A DNA stretch of 64,000 bases from Arenicola marina. Taxonomy: Eukaryota; Annelida; Polychaeta; Arenicolidae. Shown in pieces: positions 59,556 through 64,000 of the stretch (positions within the stretch are counted from its first letter, which is position 1; each line of letters opens with the position of its first letter). A program made the position numbers and the translations under genes. The DNA lies in NCBI GenBank assembly GCA_964019135.1, contig OZ025253.1:39482548-39546547 (forward strand), written 5' to 3'. The notes under the pieces are model-generated. The model was not told the origin of the DNA. It worked only from the letters and a program-made list of their open reading frames with translations, and searched no databases.

Positions 59556-62500
59556 TCAGAGGCTGATCCAGATAGATGTCCCGGTCTCTGGAGCGGTTCC
59601 GTAGCTGACGCCGTCCAGGAGACAGCAGCGGGTAGCCGCCTGGTTGTAGTCAAACGCCAGACACCAGACGGCGACCTCAGAGCATTGGACGGCGCACTCC
59701 AGGCGATTCCGGGCGGTGATGCAGGTGCGGAGGGCGCCTGGATCATTCACCACCCGCCCAGGGGCGCTCAGGACGTACTTGTCGGTTGCCACCTCGTTCC
59801 CAATGGATAAGGCTGAATGGTGATAAGGGTAGCAATCGATCGACATTGGTGCATCAGTATCAACGCGCAATAAGTATGCTTTAACTTGCAATACTTTGCA
59901 CTATTTAGTTGGTGCCACTATTTCCAAATTATGGTTTATTCTCTACTGGATATGCACGCAACAAATCTCCTGCGGCATTATGGGAAGGACAATAGCTAGT
60001 TAGGCCCAATATCGTTTAATAGCGCACTCAGTGTGATCGAAGTTGTGGCCGTGGGCGACGATACGAAACTCGACCCGGGTTCTACTTACCGCTTATCAAC
60101 GCAGCCTCCGTCGAAACTTCGCTGGGTTCAGTTGTCGGTTGTAGTGTTGTGACGTCACGCCCTACGTCATCAAAGGATGTGGCCCATGGTGTGAAGGCGA
60201 ATGTGCCTGGATATGGGCTGAGCTCAAGGGCATAGCTTTCCATATATCGTTGGCCATATAACCAAGCTACAAACCTGTAATAAGCTTCAAAGTTAATATG
60301 CATGATTACACATGGACAAATTAATCAACAGTCTTTCGTGATCTCCATTTCCAAGTCCTCCAACATAGATTACAAGCTCAATTTTGCTTCGCGGGGATTT
60401 CCTTTGAAGTTAGGAGGAGATACCAGCAACGTATGTCAAACCATAAACATCGCGTCACAAGTCCATCACGTCACACGACAATCGCCTCACAGCGCCCTAT
60501 TGTAATGTTATTCCTGCATCACCAACCTGACGTCTCCGGGGTGGTCTAGAATGTGTGTGCCGACGGCGACCGGTACTTGCGTGGCGGACAGCTCCCCATT
60601 CTCCGTCCAGGTGGGGGTGGGACTGAGTGGGACGCCGTCAAGCAGGACCCCACCCCTGGCGGCAGTGGGGATCACTAAGGCCAAGGTGTTGGTGTATTCC
60701 CCGCCGCTAAGTGACGTCATGGTGGAGAAGGCGTAGTGAGCCGATGGAGGGGCGTCGACAGTCGGCACGGCCAAGAGGAAGGGATCTGTGTTTGAGTGGG
60801 TCTCACCTTGATAACACATAGCCAGTTGGGCCACCAGGACCGGACAGCTGGCCTCCAGCACGTGGCTGACCCCCGAGCTGAGGGTGTGCATGGCCAGCTG
60901 ACTGCGGCTCAGGGGCCGGTCCACCACCCCGATAGATGTCCCGTCAGTCTCCGTGATGGAGTACGTCGTGACCACGCACACCCCTGGAAACCATAGCAAT
61001 GTGGTAACTTAATACACCCTTCAATTCAATTTTCAATTTTGGTCTTTTAACTTGGTTTTTAATTAACTAAACAATATATTTTTTTTCAATAATATGCTGT
61101 TTATGCTCGTTACTTTTGGTTCCGCTAGACGCAAGCTCACGAGAAGGTGTCCCATATCCTTGAAACTGCCTGAACTAGACTACGGATGGTGTGCAGTTGC
61201 AGACCCCGAGAGGCCCGTCCACCGAGTGCCATCAAATCGCCGGCATGCCGATTACTATGCATTACAACGTAACGGCGGTTTAAATGATAATAACCACACA
61301 CACACACGAAAATGATTATATTATTGCCCTGCCATATAGCAAGTTGAAGACGTAACTATCGTTGCCGTGTTTTGCTTCTACACGCACCAATAACTAGTCA
61401 CGTTTCGCAGAATGTATTAGTAAAATATATCCGGGCTCGGATTCTAACCCAGCACCTGCGTCTCGATCTAGGAGCACAGCAAAACCAATCCACCATCTGG
61501 TGAGTCATCTTGTCGTTATAACTGATGAACTGTGCTGCCATCTACTGTTCAGTAAAAATATTGCAAACGTGCGACGAGAAGACAACTACTGGTAGAAACA
61601 TACTTGAAAGAGTTCGTTTGAAAGTAAATTATGGCAAAGTCATGTCATAAATTAACTGAACCGTAATATACAAAGTGACTAGATAGTTTATAATATATAT
61701 ACCATATAATATGATTCACACGCAATAGTTTAGATTTGCTTCCCACGTTATTTACACGCCATGGCTTACCCACAACGCTGAGCACATCTCCTGTGGTTCG
61801 GCCCACAACCGGTTGTATGACGTACTTCCGGCCCAACTGCTCTACAGGGGGAAGCACTGTGACCAGGTGATCGGGCCACTGCAGCGTCCCCACTGAGGAA
61901 AATTCCGCTCCAGACGTCACGAAGACTGGTTTGTCGGCGATGATGGTGGTGCCGGACAAGTCGCCGCCATTGCCGTAAGTACACTGAACCTACTCGGGGG
62001 AGTGGCAGGTAAACTTAATAAATGCGGTTCGATATTCAGCAAAAATGTGCGAGAATACGATACATATCATGATTTCACACGGTTCTTGGTTACTAAGCTT
62101 AAATTTAGATGTGATTTAGATTTTAGATTTTTCGATTAGATACTCCATAGGCTGAAAAGGTACGTAGTAATTAAACATTATTATATTGCAAATGAAATTG
62201 ACTTTAGTCTCTGATTGAAAAAAGAGATAACATGATGTCTTCATAGTAACTACTATTGAAGAGCTGTCAATTGTGAGATGATACGCTGCTTGTCATGCTT
62301 TCATAAGGTTCTTGGTTACACCAGCTGAAAAGGTATCACCTAGAGAACGTAGTAAGCTAAACATAATTATATTGGAAATGAAATTGAATTTTGTCTCTGG
62401 CTGAAAGAAATGGTAACATGATATCTTCATGATAACTACTCATATTGAACATTCCTTTTTTCAGATGGAGTAAAATAGTGAAGAAATAAATAACTCTTAC

Positions 62501-64000
62501 ATCGAGTGGAGAATAGCGACTCTAAAAAATAATTACCTGAGCCGCCTGGTAACTATCAAGGGTAAAGCTGATGACACTTCCACTAGAATAGCTGGCCCCA
62601 TTGAAGGTCAAGGACAGAGGCTGTGGTCCATGCAGTTCCACGGTGATGGTTGTGACGTCATGCAATGCCACTATTCCTATTTCATACGGACCCTGAGGTA
62701 GGTTTATGTTATTAAGAGATAAGGATTCTGAATAGCATAACTTTATTATTCTTTCCATTCATAATTCATTGACCAATTTTCCCCAATCACTTGTTGATTC
62801 GGCGTTAATAACTTAGTTTTTGGACATATTCATGCATACACTGAGGTTAGATGAACGTGAGATGCTTGAAGATCTTGCTATATCGCATCAATTCATTTAT
62901 CAATGCATTCACTTTCAGACAATTAAGGTATCTATAAATGTAATATCTTCGAATGTCGATCAATCGTAGTATTAATATGTGGTTAGCCTGTATTTGTTTC
63001 ACAATCGCATGTTGATTTTCCTAATACTGTGTATCTTTGTGTCAAAGGTTGCTTAGCAAGGCATTTAACCCGTTGTATGGGCTATCCAAAATATAACTGC
63101 GGCAATTTAGTGTCATTATATGACATTGCATATGCTTAAATTAAATGAGACTTAATTTCTGCAAAATTACTGGCATGGAATACTTTACATTGCAATTGCA
63201 AGGGCATGCGTTATATGAAGTAAGGTTAGAATGGATTTTTACAAACCTTGCGTTGTCCAAGAGCCCATGTAGTTTGTGAGTCATGGCGATGTACGCCTAA
63301 CCTCACCTCACCTGGTAACTGGATGACCCCAGGTACTTGTGAGTCACGGCGATGTACAGCTTGCCTCACCTAGTAAGCGGATGAGTCCAGGTACTTGGGA
63401 GTCGCGGCGATGTACACCTAGCCTCACCTAGTAAGCGGATGAGTCCAGGTACTTGTGAGTCACGGCGATGTACAGCTTGCCTCACCTGGTAAGCGGATGA
63501 GTCCAGGTACTTGTGAGTCGCGGTGATGTACACCTAGCCTCATCTGGTAAGCGGATGAGTCCAGGTACTTGGGAGTCGCGGCGATGTACCCCTAGCCTCA
63601 CCTAGTAAGCGGATGAGTCCAGGTACTTGTGAGTCACGGCGATGTACAGCTTGCCTCACCTGGTAAGCGGATGAGTCCAGGTACTTATGAGTCATGTGTT
63701 TTAGCGAATTACAGTTCATGACATTGATCTATTCCAGCCATGAAATCAACAGCTTACAGTTAATTCAACCGCAATTACACCAATTCCATGGAATTAATGC
63801 CATTTTCAAGAAATAGCAATCAGCCCTATTTTGGCGCTTACTTCCACGTTTACCTATGTTTTCGATTCCAGAGCCGCTCATTGGAAACGTACCGTCTAAC
63901 GACAGGGAAGCGTCGCCCCCTGGCGGCACGGTGAGGCTGCTGAAGAGTGCGCCGGTCCCGGCGGCTATTCTCGGGGTGTCGACGGACACGGTGGCGGTGA
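59556..64000 (-). CDS. Gene copy A2: IgGFc-binding-domain/Apple-like protein, cut by the window edge
   Basis: Exons in transcript order: 64000(partial)-63854, a degenerate exon within the array 63269-63700, 62692-62537, 61983-61770, 60983-60527, 60274-60090 and 59812-59556. Borders and phases are the same as in A1. The exon 62692-62537 ends SYQAAQ with CAG, intact where A1 has a stop. In 60983-60527 the conserved DTTYSIT is VTTYSIT. The last exon encodes the six-Cys Apple/PAN-like domain ending GTSIWISL-stop. The exon carrying TSDQPVTV in gene B is missing here as in A1, leaving only the 58-bp array, so the reading frame between the first and third blocks is unresolved. It may be a pseudogene too. 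Confidence 0.75.
63269..63700 (-). repeat. 58-bp exon/donor minisatellite in copy A2 (about 7.5 units)
   Basis: Same array as at 8115-8372 but 174 bp (exactly three units) longer. Every unit again carries the coding tail and the GTGAGG donor. Some units have CTAG in place of CTGG just inside the donor context. The expansion therefore continued after the segmental duplication. Confidence 0.85.

Larger units (their letters stand above)
55261..64000. repeat. Right copy of the long direct segmental duplication
   Basis: Matches positions 1-8672 in direct orientation, base for base at the start, and is cut by the window end inside the N-terminal exon of gene copy A2. Differences from the left copy include 72 rather than 91 CACTGC units, about 7.5 rather than 4.5 units of the 58-bp array, and an insertion of about 85 bp near 61060-61140 facing a separate insertion of about 33 bp near 5880-5915 in the left copy. 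Confidence 0.95.

Noticed and set aside
63269..63700. Two 58-bp units acting as one in-phase exon in A1/A2
   Set aside because: Length would fit (116 nt) but the resulting frame meets TGA at the unit junction.

Overview
The window looks like animal nuclear DNA, not bacterial. Genes are split by GT-AG introns, transposons are nested in introns, micro- and minisatellites are frequent, and protein domains are metazoan (secreted IgGFc-binding-type domains joined to a Cys-rich Apple/PAN-like domain, and a membrane-anchored epoxide hydrolase). Exon size, intron size, L1/Tx1-like LINEs and abundant tandem repeats would suit a lancelet (Branchiostoma) or a similar marine deuterostome. The organism is an inference; nothing here names the species.

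Layout. (1) 1-8672: minisatellite, a 91-copy CACTGC array, and gene copy A1 on the minus strand (IgGFc-binding/Apple family). (2) 11135-16539: a second family member, B, on the minus strand. (3) 19245-24915: a nearly intact L1-like retrotransposon on the minus strand, with full ORF1 and ORF2 and a probable 10-bp target-site duplication. (4) 29960-44554: a third family member, C, on the plus strand. It is broken up by a 5'-truncated L1 (about 31797-34390) and a full-length L1 (36238-41667, 16-bp target-site duplication) that itself carries a tRNA-derived SINE (40855-41049, 11-bp target-site duplication). (5) 46269-50481: a complete six-exon EPHX3/EPHX4-like epoxide hydrolase gene on the minus strand. 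(6) 51058-55260: tandem repeats of a roughly 3-kb unit. (7) 55261-64000: a near-identical direct repeat of window positions 1-8672, including gene copy A2, which runs off the right edge.

The four IgGFc-binding/Apple loci share the same exon boundaries and intron phases, so they arose by duplication of one spliced gene. Order and orientation are A1(-), B(-), C(+), A2(-). I could not assemble a complete intact frame for any of them from this window. A1 has a stop at an exon end. A1 and A2 have lost most of one exon, which has become a 58-bp minisatellite containing a splice donor. B lacks its N-terminal exons and has a shortened C-terminus. C lacks one exon and most of another. Long-read and transcript data could change this.

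The most unusual single observation is that ORF1 of the intact L1-like element carries, after the normal coiled-coil/RRM-like/CTD architecture, a C-terminal stretch of about 115 residues that matches the UPF0029 (IMPACT N-terminal/YigZ) fold family by its hallmark motifs. The other L1 in the window has an ORF1 that stops before this region.
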